From NCBI GenBank assembly GCA_944322375.1, contig CALUOX010000017.1, forward strand, positions 1 to 37,473: a stretch of 37,473 bases of DNA. Reading direction: 5' to 3'. The translations under genes were made by a program, and so were the position numbers. This document shows, piece after piece, positions 24,766 to 32,577 of this stretch. Every line of letters starts with the position of its first letter. Positions within the stretch are counted from its first letter, which is position 1. The stretch comes from an uncultured Alistipes sp. (GTDB taxonomy: Bacteria > Bacteroidota > Bacteroidia > Bacteroidales > Rikenellaceae). The notes beneath the pieces were generated by a model. The model did no database searches, had not been told where the DNA came from, and saw only the letters and a list, made by a program, of their open reading frames with translations.

Positions 24766-25761
24766 ATGAAACGAACCATTACCATCGAGGAGATCCGCAA
24801 GACGGTCGAAACCGCCTATGTGCATTTCCGCGAAGAGACGGGAGGCAAGAATGCCGATTACATCCCCTATCTGAAAAACGTTCCTTCGGCGCTCTTCGGC
24901 ATCACGGTCTGCCTGACCGACGGCCGGAGCGTATCGGTCGGCGATACCGACTACCGCTTCGGCATCGAATCGGTGTCGAAGGTCCCCACCGCGCTGCTGG
25001 TCATGAACCAGTACGGAGCCAACAAGGTGCTCGAGCGCATCGGTGCCGACGCCACGGGACTGCCCTTCAACTCGATCATGGCCATCCTGCTCGAAAACGA
25101 CCATCCCTCGACGCCGCTTGTCAATGCCGGGGCCATTTCGGCCTGTTCGATGGTCCGCCCGACGGGTGATGCCGATGCCAAGTGGAAAGCCATCATCCGC
25201 TTCGTATCGAGTCTGTGCGGCAGCGACGTCGCCGTTATCGACGAACTCTACCGTTCGGAGAGCACGACCAACTTCAACAACCGATCGATCGCATGGCTGC
25301 TGAAGAATTACAACCGCATCTACGACGATCCCGAGATGTCGCTCGATCTCTACACGCGCCAATGTTCGCTGGGCGTTTCGGCCAAGCAGCTGGCGATCAT
25401 GGCGGCGACGATTGCCAACTGCGGCACCAATCCCGTAACGTGGGAAGAGGTCTTCAACGCCAACCTCACACCCCATATCACGTCGCTCATGTCCACCGTC
25501 GGCTTCTACGAGCGCACGGGCGACTGGCTCTACAACACCGGGCTGCCGGCCAAATCGGGTGTCGGCGGCGGCATCATGGCCGTTGTTCCGGGCGTGATGG
25601 GTCTGGCCGCCTTCGCACCGCCTCTTGACGGTGCCGGCAACTCGGTCAAGGCCCAGAAGGCGCTCGAGTACATCTCCGTGCGACTGGGGTTGAATCTCTT
25701 CAATCCGGTCCATATCGAAGTGGCCGCTCAGGAGCCGGTCAAGGAGAAGGTCTGTCAATAG
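24766..25761 (+). CDS. glsA: Glutaminase
   Basis: A 331-residue glutaminase of the beta-lactamase-fold (GlsA/YbaS) family. The SxxK nucleophile motif is in FGIESVSKVP (about 66-75). Other conserved blocks are LVNAGAISACSMV, STTNFNNRSIAWLLKNYNRI, TRQCSLGVSAKQLAIMAATI and the Gly-rich PAKSGVGGGIMAVVPG. It hydrolyses glutamine to glutamate and ammonia; the ammonia captures a proton. With GadC importing glutamine and exporting glutamate this gives acid resistance without a decarboxylase, as shown for YbaS-GadC of E. coli. No gadB lies in the window. A strong hairpin follows 26 bases after the stop. Confidence 0.96.
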   Translation: MKRTITIEEIRKTVETAYVHFREETGGKNADYIPYLKNVPSALFGITVCLTDGRSVSVGDTDYRFGIESVSKVPTALLVMNQYGANKVLERIGADATGLPFNSIMAILLENDHPSTPLVNAGAISACSMVRPTGDADAKWKAIIRFVSSLCGSDVAVIDELYRSESTTNFNNRSIAWLLKNYNRIYDDPEMSLDLYTRQCSLGVSAKQLAIMAATIANCGTNPVTWEEVFNANLTPHITSLMSTVGFYERTGDWLYNTGLPAKSGVGGGIMAVVPGVMGLAAFAPPLDGAGNSVKAQKALEYISVRLGLNLFNPVHIEVAAQEPVKEKVCQ

Positions 25762-25787
25762 AGCGGCCGCCCTCCAGAAACAAGACG

Positions 25788-25821
25788 CGGCGGGGAGATG
25801 CAACACTGCATCTCCCCGCCG
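25788..25821 (+). terminator. Terminator of gadC-glsA
   Basis: A perfect 15-bp stem (cggcggggagatgca with its complement) closes the loop acac; the following bases are only moderately T-rich. Confidence 0.85.
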
Positions 25822-26002
25822 TATCATTTATCCTTCACTTCACGTTCCGCGGGCGCAGGAGGAAATCAGATGCCGGAAATCACCGGAAATCAGATATTCC
25901 ACTCAAACCGGCTCCCGCCATCAGCCTGTTCTCTTGCCTGTTTTCCTGTAGCTCCTCTCTCCCTCGCCCCTGCTCCCGAACCTCCGCATCCCCGTACCCC
26001 CG

Positions 26003-26042
26003 GATGGAGGGTCGGGACAACCGATGGAGGGTCGGGACAACC
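26003..26042. repeat. 20-bp direct duplication
   Basis: gatggagggtcgggacaacc occurs twice head to tail in the 355-base gap between glsA and cysS. A smaller doublet (ccggaaatca) lies near 25873-25888. The rest of the gap is C/T-rich and holds no gene; no terminator for cysS was found. Confidence 0.9.
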
Positions 26043-26116
26043 GGCATGGAACCGGATGCGCGTCCGTCCGAACGGAGAGAGCGCCGTGCAGCGGATCGGA
26101 CAAAGACGACACAAGG

Positions 26117-27592
26117 CTACTCGATCTCCCAGTCGCAGCCGTCCTTGCGGTCCTTGACGCGGATACCGATAGCGGTCAGTTCGTCCCGGATATGGTCCGA
26201 CGTGGCCCAGTCCTTCGCGGCCTTGGCCTGCATGCGCATCTTGAGCAGCATCTCCACCAGCGGCGTCACCAGATCGCGGCCGCCACCGGCCGAAGCGGCC
26301 TTCTCGTCACGCAACCCCAGAATATCGAAGACGTAACGACGGAACGTCGCCACCAGCGTTGCCAGATCGGCCGCCGTGATGCGCTGCTGCCCTTCGGCAA
26401 TCTGATTGACGATCCGCACCCAGTCGAAGAGCGCCGAGATGACCATCGGTGAATTAAGGTCGTCGTCCATCGCCTCGCGGCAGCGGCGTTCCAGTTCGGA
26501 GGGATCGACCGTCGAGTCGGCCGACGGCGTGAGCTTCGACAGCGTCTCGACACCCTTCATCAGTCGATCGAGCCCCTTTTCCGCCGCCTGCAGCGCGTCG
26601 TTCGAGAAGTCGAGCGTCGAACGGTAGTGTGCCTGCAGCACGAAGAAACGGATCGTCATGGGCGAATAGGCCTGCGTCAGCAGCTTGTGCGTACCGGTGA
26701 AGAGCTCTTCAAGCGTAATGAAGTTGCCCAGCGACTTGCCCATCTTCTGACCGTTGATCGTGATCATGTTGTTGTGGACCCAGTACTTCGCCGACCCGTG
26801 TCCCAGTGCGGCCGTCGATTGGGCGATCTCGCATTCGTGGTGCGGGAACATCAGGTCCATGCCGCCGCCGTGGATGTCGAAGCGCTCACCCAGATACTTG
26901 GTGCTCATGGCCGAACACTCCAGATGCCAGCCCGGGAATCCCTCGCTCCAGGGCGACGGCCAGTGCATGATGTGTTCCGGCGAAGCCTTCTTCCAGAGCG
27001 CAAAATCGCAGCAATGGTGTTTGTCGCACTGTCCGTCCAATGCACGTGTATTGGTGACGATATCCTCCAGATTGCGGCCCGACAACACGCCGTAATGGTG
27101 ATCGCGGTCGTACTTCTCCACGTCGAAATAGATCGAGCCGTTCGATTCGTAGGCATACCCCGCATCGAGAATCTTCTGCACGAAGGCCTCCTGCTCGATG
27201 ATGTGGCCCGACGCCTGCGGTTCGATCGACGGACTGAGGACATTGAGTGCATCCATCGCCCGATGGTAACGCTCCGTATAGTAATGCGCCACCTCCATCG
27301 GTTCAAGCTGTTCGAGACGCGCCTTCTTCGTGATCTTGTCTTCGCCATCATCGGCATCGTGCTCCAGATGGCCCACATCGGTGATGTTGCGCACGTAACG
27401 CACCTTGTAGCCGAGCGATTGCAGGTAGCGGAACAACAGATCGAAGGTCACGGCCGGCCGCGCATGACCCAGATGCGGATCGCCATAGACGGTGGGACCG
27501 CAGACATACATCCCCACATGAGGGGCATTGAGCGGTACGAACTCCTCCTTGCTCCGCGACAGTGTATTGTACAAAACGAGTTTCGATTCCAT
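26117..27592 (-). CDS. cysS: Cysteinyl-tRNA synthetase
   Basis: A 491-residue class Ia aminoacyl-tRNA synthetase from ATG 27592 ([15 protein letters not shown]). The HIGH motif reads HLGH (40-43) and KMSKS reads KMGKS (283-287). Zinc ligands are Cys31 ([11 protein letters not shown]), Cys226 (WHLECSAMS) and the HHECE segment (251-255). The C-terminal part (about 310-491) is the helical anticodon-stem domain, ending in [11 protein letters not shown]. It charges tRNA-Cys in the cytoplasm. The frame extends open to 27784, but the -7 element lies upstream of 27592 and the family begins here. Confidence 0.98.
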   Translation of the reverse strand: MESKLVLYNTLSRSKEEFVPLNAPHVGMYVCGPTVYGDPHLGHARPAVTFDLLFRYLQSLGYKVRYVRNITDVGHLEHDADDGEDKITKKARLEQLEPMEVAHYYTERYHRAMDALNVLSPSIEPQASGHIIEQEAFVQKILDAGYAYESNGSIYFDVEKYDRDHHYGVLSGRNLEDIVTNTRALDGQCDKHHCCDFALWKKASPEHIMHWPSPWSEGFPGWHLECSAMSTKYLGERFDIHGGGMDLMFPHHECEIAQSTAALGHGSAKYWVHNNMITINGQKMGKSLGNFITLEELFTGTHKLLTQAYSPMTIRFFVLQAHYRSTLDFSNDALQAAEKGLDRLMKGVETLSKLTPSADSTVDPSELERRCREAMDDDLNSPMVISALFDWVRIVNQIAEGQQRITAADLATLVATFRRYVFDILGLRDEKAASAGGGRDLVTPLVEMLLKMRMQAKAAKDWATSDHIRDELTAIGIRVKDRKDGCDWEIE

Positions 27593-27610
27593 AGAAAAGC
27601 GAATTTTCCG

Positions 27611-27618
27611 CAAAAATA
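27611..27618 (-). promoter_or_regulatory. -7 element of cysS
   Basis: TATTTTTG on the minus strand fits TAnnTTTG. The upstream TTTTG is only 15 bases away, short of the usual spacing. It gives a leader of about 12 bases. Confidence 0.55.
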
Positions 27619-27719
27619 GTGATTTTTCGCATACAAAACATGCTGCGCACGGCTTTTTGCAGCCGCACGCGGAAAGAAACACGAAACGGAGGTTCTCATG
27701 GGCGTCGGAGAGTGGGGAG

Positions 27720-29402
27720 TCACTCCTCGCCGCAATAACGGCTGACCGTCTGCTCGATCTGTTCGGTCGAGGGATTGCGTGCAAGAATCTCCCGCGTGGC
27801 GGGATCGATCAGCACCAGCAGACCGCCGCTGTCGCCCGCATTATATGTCCGCCACAACGATATGCGGTCGTCGAGTTCTACCAGCACGGGCCACTCGTAT
27901 CCGTCCCTGGCTACGGCAGCGTCGAGGGCGTCCGTACTGCCGAACTCGCGCGCCACACTCACCACAACGAAACCCCTGTCGCGGTATTTCTCATAAATCG
28001 GTTTGTTCCGCATGGCCGCACGGCGGCAGGGACCGCACCACGAAGCCCACATGTCGAGCAGTACGATGCAGCTGCCCTCGATCATATCCGAGAAACGATG
28101 CATCGCACCCGCACGGTCGGGAGCCTCGAAATCCATGTAACGGCCTCCGACCTCGACACTCGCGGCGCGGAGATACTCACCGAGCCGTTCTCCGAGAGGA
28201 TTGCCGGCAAAACGTCCGGCATAGATCCCGGCCAAACGCATGATGCCGTCACGGTCGTCCTGTCTGTCATAAGAGCAGATGCGCGATATGACCCAGGGCA
28301 GATAGCCGAGCCGCACGTCGCTCTCGGCACGGTGCAGGGTTGCGTCGGCGGCCTTTTTCATTTCGGTTCTGTATTCGCTCAGCAGAGCATGAAATTCCGG
28401 CCGGTAAAGCTCTTCTTCCGAAAGGGCATGGAATTCCCCGATGAGCGAATCCCGCTTGTCGGGATCGGTCTCGGACCGGGCCTGTGCAATTATCCCGCAG
28501 ACACGGGCGCTCATATAAGCCTCGTCAGGCTGATCGTAGAAGGCATCGATACGCGGGCCGTAGGTCTCTTCCACGACACGCATGGGAGCTGCCAACGAGG
28601 CTTTTTCGGCATTCAAGCGACCGCCCTCTACCGCTGTGGGCGCCTCGGCACCCCACTCGATGCGCACCTTGCCCTTCTCTGCGAAAAACTGGCATTGGTA
28701 CCACCCCGACATGACATATTCGTTCCACGGGATGAGGATGTAAAGATCGCCGTCAGCGGGGATCTCGCACCCGAAGCAGCCGTTCTCCACAGGGATCACA
28801 CGCGATTTCTGCACGATACCCCGCACGTTGTCGTCGTAATCGAGCCACCGGCAGAGCAGCAGCGCCCGGGTTGCGGGGCGGTCGGACAACACCCCTTCAA
28901 CACGGCATACGGGAACCTTGCAGAGCGAGTCGGGCTGTACGAGAGTGATGCCGCCCGCATTGAGCGAGGATTCCGCACTTGCCGTGAGATCGATCTCCCT
29001 TTCAGCGGGATCAAGCGGCTCAAAACGCATGGCAAAGCGCATGCAGCCCGTCGTGTCGTGCGTATAGCGGTGACCGATCTGCAAGTCGTCCGAACCGAGA
29101 TAACGGTAACGGCGCCCGCTCGGATGTCCCGTAAGATATGGAGTCTCGCACGGTTTGTCTCCCCCGATTGCGAACAGGCTGTCCGGATAGCCGATGACGG
29201 CAACATCGACAAGGGTGGCCGTGTCAGCGACCCCGATGCGCAGGACGCGAAGGTTGCCGGCCTGCCCGCAAAGCGGGTTTTCAACGATGCGGCTATGGCT
29301 GCATGACACTGCGGCAGCGGACAATACGACGGTCAGACCGCGGAGAATGACGGCCGAACATTTTTTGAGGAGGTTCCCCTCCCCTGTCGATTCTGTATTC
29401 AT
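27720..29402 (-). CDS. TlpA-like thioredoxin lipoprotein
   Basis: A protein of 560 residues from ATG 29402. A hydrophobic signal ending AVSC puts the lipoprotein Cys at 34. The N-terminal two thirds are unique but include segments typical of Bacteroidetes DUF4369-like carriers ([20 protein letters not shown]). The C-terminal ~140 residues are a TlpA/ResA thioredoxin domain ([30 protein letters not shown]; Cys456 and Cys459). The usual cis-proline before the last strands is absent: the segment reads [14 protein letters not shown] instead of GIPTTFLID. It probably reduces periplasmic disulfides, but the missing proline may alter partner binding. The frame to 29534 lacks a signal at its start. 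cysS begins 127 bases downstream. Confidence 0.87.
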   Translation of the reverse strand: MNTESTGEGNLLKKCSAVILRGLTVVLSAAAVSCSHSRIVENPLCGQAGNLRVLRIGVADTATLVDVAVIGYPDSLFAIGGDKPCETPYLTGHPSGRRYRYLGSDDLQIGHRYTHDTTGCMRFAMRFEPLDPAEREIDLTASAESSLNAGGITLVQPDSLCKVPVCRVEGVLSDRPATRALLLCRWLDYDDNVRGIVQKSRVIPVENGCFGCEIPADGDLYILIPWNEYVMSGWYQCQFFAEKGKVRIEWGAEAPTAVEGGRLNAEKASLAAPMRVVEETYGPRIDAFYDQPDEAYMSARVCGIIAQARSETDPDKRDSLIGEFHALSEEELYRPEFHALLSEYRTEMKKAADATLHRAESDVRLGYLPWVISRICSYDRQDDRDGIMRLAGIYAGRFAGNPLGERLGEYLRAASVEVGGRYMDFEAPDRAGAMHRFSDMIEGSCIVLLDMWASWCGPCRRAAMRNKPIYEKYRDRGFVVVSVAREFGSTDALDAAVARDGYEWPVLVELDDRISLWRTYNAGDSGGLLVLIDPATREILARNPSTEQIEQTVSRYCGEE

Positions 29403-29475
29403 GGGGCCTGGGGTTCGTTTTATTGACAAATCCGCTTCCGCTGCCGGCGGTCTCACGGCATTATGCGGTTTTCGG

Positions 29476-29506
29476 GCCGGAGATACGGGAAAAATCCCGC
29501 TCCGGC
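29476..29506 (-). other. Hairpin in the leader of the TlpA-like gene
   Basis: gccggag/ctccggc (7 bp) encloses cggga/tcccg (5 bp) around aaaa, with a small bulge. It lies about 75 bases before the start codon and has no U-tract after it, so it may be a leader structure. Confidence 0.55.
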
Positions 29507-29540
29507 ACACGGAGCGATGTGCTTCGGCAAGCATATTACA

Positions 29541-29606
29541 TGTTATTATGTTATTATGTTATTATTCTATTATTCAAATATACGAATTATTATTCAAATA
29601 TACGAA
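29541..29606 (-). promoter_or_regulatory. AT-rich repeat island with two TATATTTG boxes
   Basis: In this GC-rich genome 29521-29610 is mostly A and T. The unit tgttatta occurs three times at 29541-29564, and a 20-bp unit containing caaatatacgaa is repeated twice. Each copy gives TATATTTG on the minus strand (29582-29575 and 29602-29595), a full TAnnTTTG match, though -33 elements are poor. It is the best promoter candidate for the TlpA-like lipoprotein. Bases 29607-29810 hold nothing recognisable. Confidence 0.55.
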
Positions 29607-29810
29607 ACTCTCCCCGAAACGGCGGAAAGCCCGACAGCGCCTTGTCAGGAATATTCCGGCAGAATCGCCCGACGGCGGCATGCCGCACGGTCGGATCGCC
29701 ACAGACGGCGGAGCCGCAGAACGGCATCCCCGCACCGGAGACATCGAGCGGCGCGAATTTTCGGCTCATCGCATCGACACGCCCGCATCCGTAAGGTTCC
29801 CGACATACAA

Positions 29811-29853
29811 GGCGGTGCTCATACCTCCTACGGATGGATGTATGAGCACCGCC
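29811..29853 (-). terminator. Terminator of the large lipoprotein gene
   Basis: A perfect 14-bp stem (ggcggtgctcatac with its complement) closes a 15-base loop, 22 bases past the stop at 29875. The tail is only weakly T-rich. Confidence 0.78.
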
Positions 29854-29874
29854 GGCACAAAACCGCTTGCGGAT

Positions 29875-32235
29875 TCAGAACCGCATCATCGGGCGGACAC
29901 GCAAATAGAGAAATTTCCGGTAATCGGAAGTCGTTCCATCCTTCAGACTGACGCTCACCGCACGTTCGGTCGGGGATTCAGCACCTTCGGTCGAAGTCCA
30001 GTAATCGTCGGCATCAAGCGCCGAGCCGCCGTTAGCCTCCAATGCCGCATCCAGCAGCTCCTTGTTCTCATAGAGCGACTTGACTTCGTTTACGGCTCCA
30101 AGGTACCACCCTGTCCCCATTGCATCGCAGAGCTGGAAAGCCGGCATATTGGCCAAACCGGAATCATTCGCCTTCGCCTTCTCCATATTTACCCGTCCGT
30201 CATCGGTATCGGAAGCCCCCAGGAGGATATAATTGTCTTCATTGGCACGATAATCCCACATCGCATTGATACGGCCTTCTTCAGCGACATCGTTCAACGC
30301 GATGACCGTGCCATGTTTGCCTCCGTCCGTAACGGCGCATACGATTCCCACCACGATTTCGTCGTTTATTTCAAACGGATCGCCAACGGCATACGTTTTC
30401 TCTTCGACGGGACGGTCCCCCACATAGGCGACTGCACGCACGTTGCGCGCTATATTTTTCGATGACGAAAGCAGCGACCCGTCGGCCAGAGATACACACT
30501 GGGCGCTGTTCGCAGCATCCGCACCCAATTCGGTCGAAGACCAATAATAGGCGCTCTGCAAAACCGGACTGCCATTGGCCGAAAGCACATTGTTGAGTGC
30601 GGCGGTCATCCTTGAAATGGACGTCAGTTCGTTCAACGCGGGCAAATACCATCCTTCGCCCTGTTCGGTACAACTCCTGAAGGCAGGATAAGATTCGAGA
30701 GAAGCATCTGCCGCCTCAACCGCTCCGAGATTGTTCTCGCCGTTGTATTCGTCGATTGCACCCGTCGCCGAACCGACAGCGCCCCATTGCAGATTGTTCT
30801 CGACAAGCGAAAGGATCTTGGCGTAACTGCCATCTTTCGACACCCAGAAGACAACCCCTTTCTTTCCAGACTCTTCACACATATCACCCACCTTGTACCT
30901 GGCATCCGGAATTTCGCCGAACTCCTTGAATGCACGCACTTTGAGAGGTTCCGTCTTGACGATTCCGAACATGCCCGGCAGGCTCATGTCGGCGGCAAAA
31001 GCCGTAGCGTCGCTGTACGAATCCGCTTCAGTCGATGACCAGTAAAGGCTCTCCTTCGAGATTTCAGACCCGCCTTGCCAACCGAGAGTGGAATTGACCT
31101 TGTCCAACACGTCACGCACGCCCTGCATTTCCTTCTGCGCAGGCAAATACCATCCATCCCCCCACTCCGCGCAGGCCCGAAAAGCCGGATATGCCTCATA
31201 AGAGGGGTCAAGTGCCGCAATGACGGACATGTTGGGAACACCGTAATCTTCGTCGAGAGCCGACGTGATAACATTGTCGGGCCCCCACGCCAACGCGCCG
31301 CCGGCATCATGCATCGCGATCAATTTCCCTTTTGATCCCGTAGGATCGACCTCGACAACGACACCTTCCGACATCCCGTCGAAATAATAATCCCCCACGT
31401 CATAGGGGCCCGATGTGAAATCCGCCGCAGCCGCTTGCAGCACCATCTCCAGAATCTGCTCAGCGCCGGCATCAAACGTCATGGCTTCATCGGAACTGTA
31501 CGACTTCACCCTGCCGTCGTCCGAAAAGACCTTGACCTCAAGATGATGGGTTCCCGGCTTAATCAACAGCCGGAAATCCTTGGCCGCAGCGCTATCCAGC
31601 GCCACACCTTCCGCACAATCGAGGGTGACCGTATGCGCATTCGCCATCAGGGCCGCCGCCTCGTCGGTGACAGAAACCGACTTTACCGAGACATTGCCTG
31701 AAAGCCTGAGGTTAAAGATCGCATACTCCTTCGTCAGGGTCACGGCGAGCTTGCCGCTTCCGGCGCTTTCACCTTCAGGATCCTCCGCCCTGCCGGAGAG
31801 CGAGACGGCCCTTGAATCAAAACCGTCCTTCACATAGCGCTGCGTCATCGCCTCCGCAACCGTTTCAACCGGATAGATTACGTCGAAAGGCGGCTTGGGG
31901 GCATCTTTATCACTATCCTCCAATACAAACACCCCTGTCTCGGAATCCGCACCTTCGGTCAGCTCATAGTACCAAATGCCGTCCTCGTTCGTCGCAGCAA
32001 TCCGATCGCCGGCACTCCACACGGCAGGCAACAGCCCGTCGACCGGATCTCCGGCCGCTACGCGCGTATTGGAAATCGTCGCCAAAAGCGTTGAAACACC
32101 TAATTCCTTTGTCTGATCAGGGGGGGGGAGCTGGTCATCATCGGATGCCGGGTCGTCGGAACATGACGACACCACACAGACGCACATACTCACCATCGCA
32201 AGCAACAACCTGTTGCACAAATAATTGTTTTTCAT
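29875..32235 (-). CDS. Surface lipoprotein: fimbrillin-like N-terminus and three DUF1566/FISUMP-type repeats
   Basis: A protein of 786 residues from ATG 32235. The signal peptide ends in VVSSC (Cys25), followed by an acidic SDDPASDDDQ, a typical surface-export signal of Bacteroidetes lipoproteins. Residues ~45-150 resemble fimbrillin N-terminal domains (TRVAAGDPVDGLLPAVWSAG, PFDVIYPVE). From about 285 three ~165-residue repeats follow, each beginning VGD and a GVV strand and ending in a Trp-rich block: GWYLPAQKEMQGV...YWSSTE, GWYLPALNELTSI...YYWSSTE and GWYLGAVNEVKSL...YWTSTE. These match DUF1566 / Fibrobacter succinogenes major paralogous domains. Likely a cell-surface or adhesion protein; the ligand is unknown. 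A C9 tract lies at codons 36-39. Confidence 0.85.
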   Translation of the reverse strand: MKNNYLCNRLLLAMVSMCVCVVSSCSDDPASDDDQLPPPDQTKELGVSTLLATISNTRVAAGDPVDGLLPAVWSAGDRIAATNEDGIWYYELTEGADSETGVFVLEDSDKDAPKPPFDVIYPVETVAEAMTQRYVKDGFDSRAVSLSGRAEDPEGESAGSGKLAVTLTKEYAIFNLRLSGNVSVKSVSVTDEAAALMANAHTVTLDCAEGVALDSAAAKDFRLLIKPGTHHLEVKVFSDDGRVKSYSSDEAMTFDAGAEQILEMVLQAAAADFTSGPYDVGDYYFDGMSEGVVVEVDPTGSKGKLIAMHDAGGALAWGPDNVITSALDEDYGVPNMSVIAALDPSYEAYPAFRACAEWGDGWYLPAQKEMQGVRDVLDKVNSTLGWQGGSEISKESLYWSSTEADSYSDATAFAADMSLPGMFGIVKTEPLKVRAFKEFGEIPDARYKVGDMCEESGKKGVVFWVSKDGSYAKILSLVENNLQWGAVGSATGAIDEYNGENNLGAVEAADASLESYPAFRSCTEQGEGWYLPALNELTSISRMTAALNNVLSANGSPVLQSAYYWSSTELGADAANSAQCVSLADGSLLSSSKNIARNVRAVAYVGDRPVEEKTYAVGDPFEINDEIVVGIVCAVTDGGKHGTVIALNDVAEEGRINAMWDYRANEDNYILLGASDTDDGRVNMEKAKANDSGLANMPAFQLCDAMGTGWYLGAVNEVKSLYENKELLDAALEANGGSALDADDYWTSTEGAESPTERAVSVSLKDGTTSDYRKFLYLRVRPMMRF
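32120..32128. repeat. Homopolymer of nine G (nine C in the coding strand)
   Basis: It codes for L-P-P-P (residues 36-39) right after the lipoprotein signal. A one-base change in its length would stop translation of the remaining ~745 residues, so it is a candidate contingency tract. Confidence 0.9.
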
Positions 32236-32435
32236 AAATAAGATTGTAATTGAAGAATACCGGAACCGAAAGTACAAAATTTTTGGGGCAATTCGTCGTC
32301 TCCGATCAGAATCAGGGCCGGCATCCGCCCAACCGGCATGAACATCTGAAATGCAGATCCGGCTTATAATTTCAATCCGTAATCGGCCATAAGGAAATCG
32401 CCGTCAACATGGAAAGCAAAAGCAGGCCGATGCGA

Positions 32436-32468
32436 TTTGTCAACAATTTGTCAACAATTTGTCAACAG
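32436..32468. repeat. 11-bp tandem repeat, three copies, upstream of the DUF2723 promoter
   Basis: tttgtcaacaa occurs at 32436, 32447 and 32458, the last ending in g. The array ends about 57 bases upstream of the -33 element. With an 11-bp period, each copy faces the same side of the helix. The rest of 32236-32435 has no clear feature; the minus-strand lipoprotein has only a near-match box (TACTTTCG, 32274-32267). Confidence 0.9.
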
Positions 32469-32524
32469 GTTCTTTCCCTATAAACAGGGGGCGCAGGCCC
32501 TGCACACGACAAGCCTCGCGTCAT

Positions 32525-32555
32525 TTGGTGTTTATCCATTATCTTTTTATCTTTG
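32525..32555 (+). promoter_or_regulatory. Promoter of the DUF2723 gene
   Basis: TTG (32525-32527), 20 bases, then TATCTTTG (32548-32555). The leader before ATG 32578 is about 15 bases. This rejects the longer frame beginning at 32437. Confidence 0.85.
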
Positions 32556-32577
32556 CGGAAATCTTCTGACAAGAACA

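Noticed and set aside
27528-29306. A 592-codon plus-strand frame opposite the TlpA-like lipoprotein
   Set aside because: Shadow of the real minus-strand gene, which has a lipobox and WCGPC motif.
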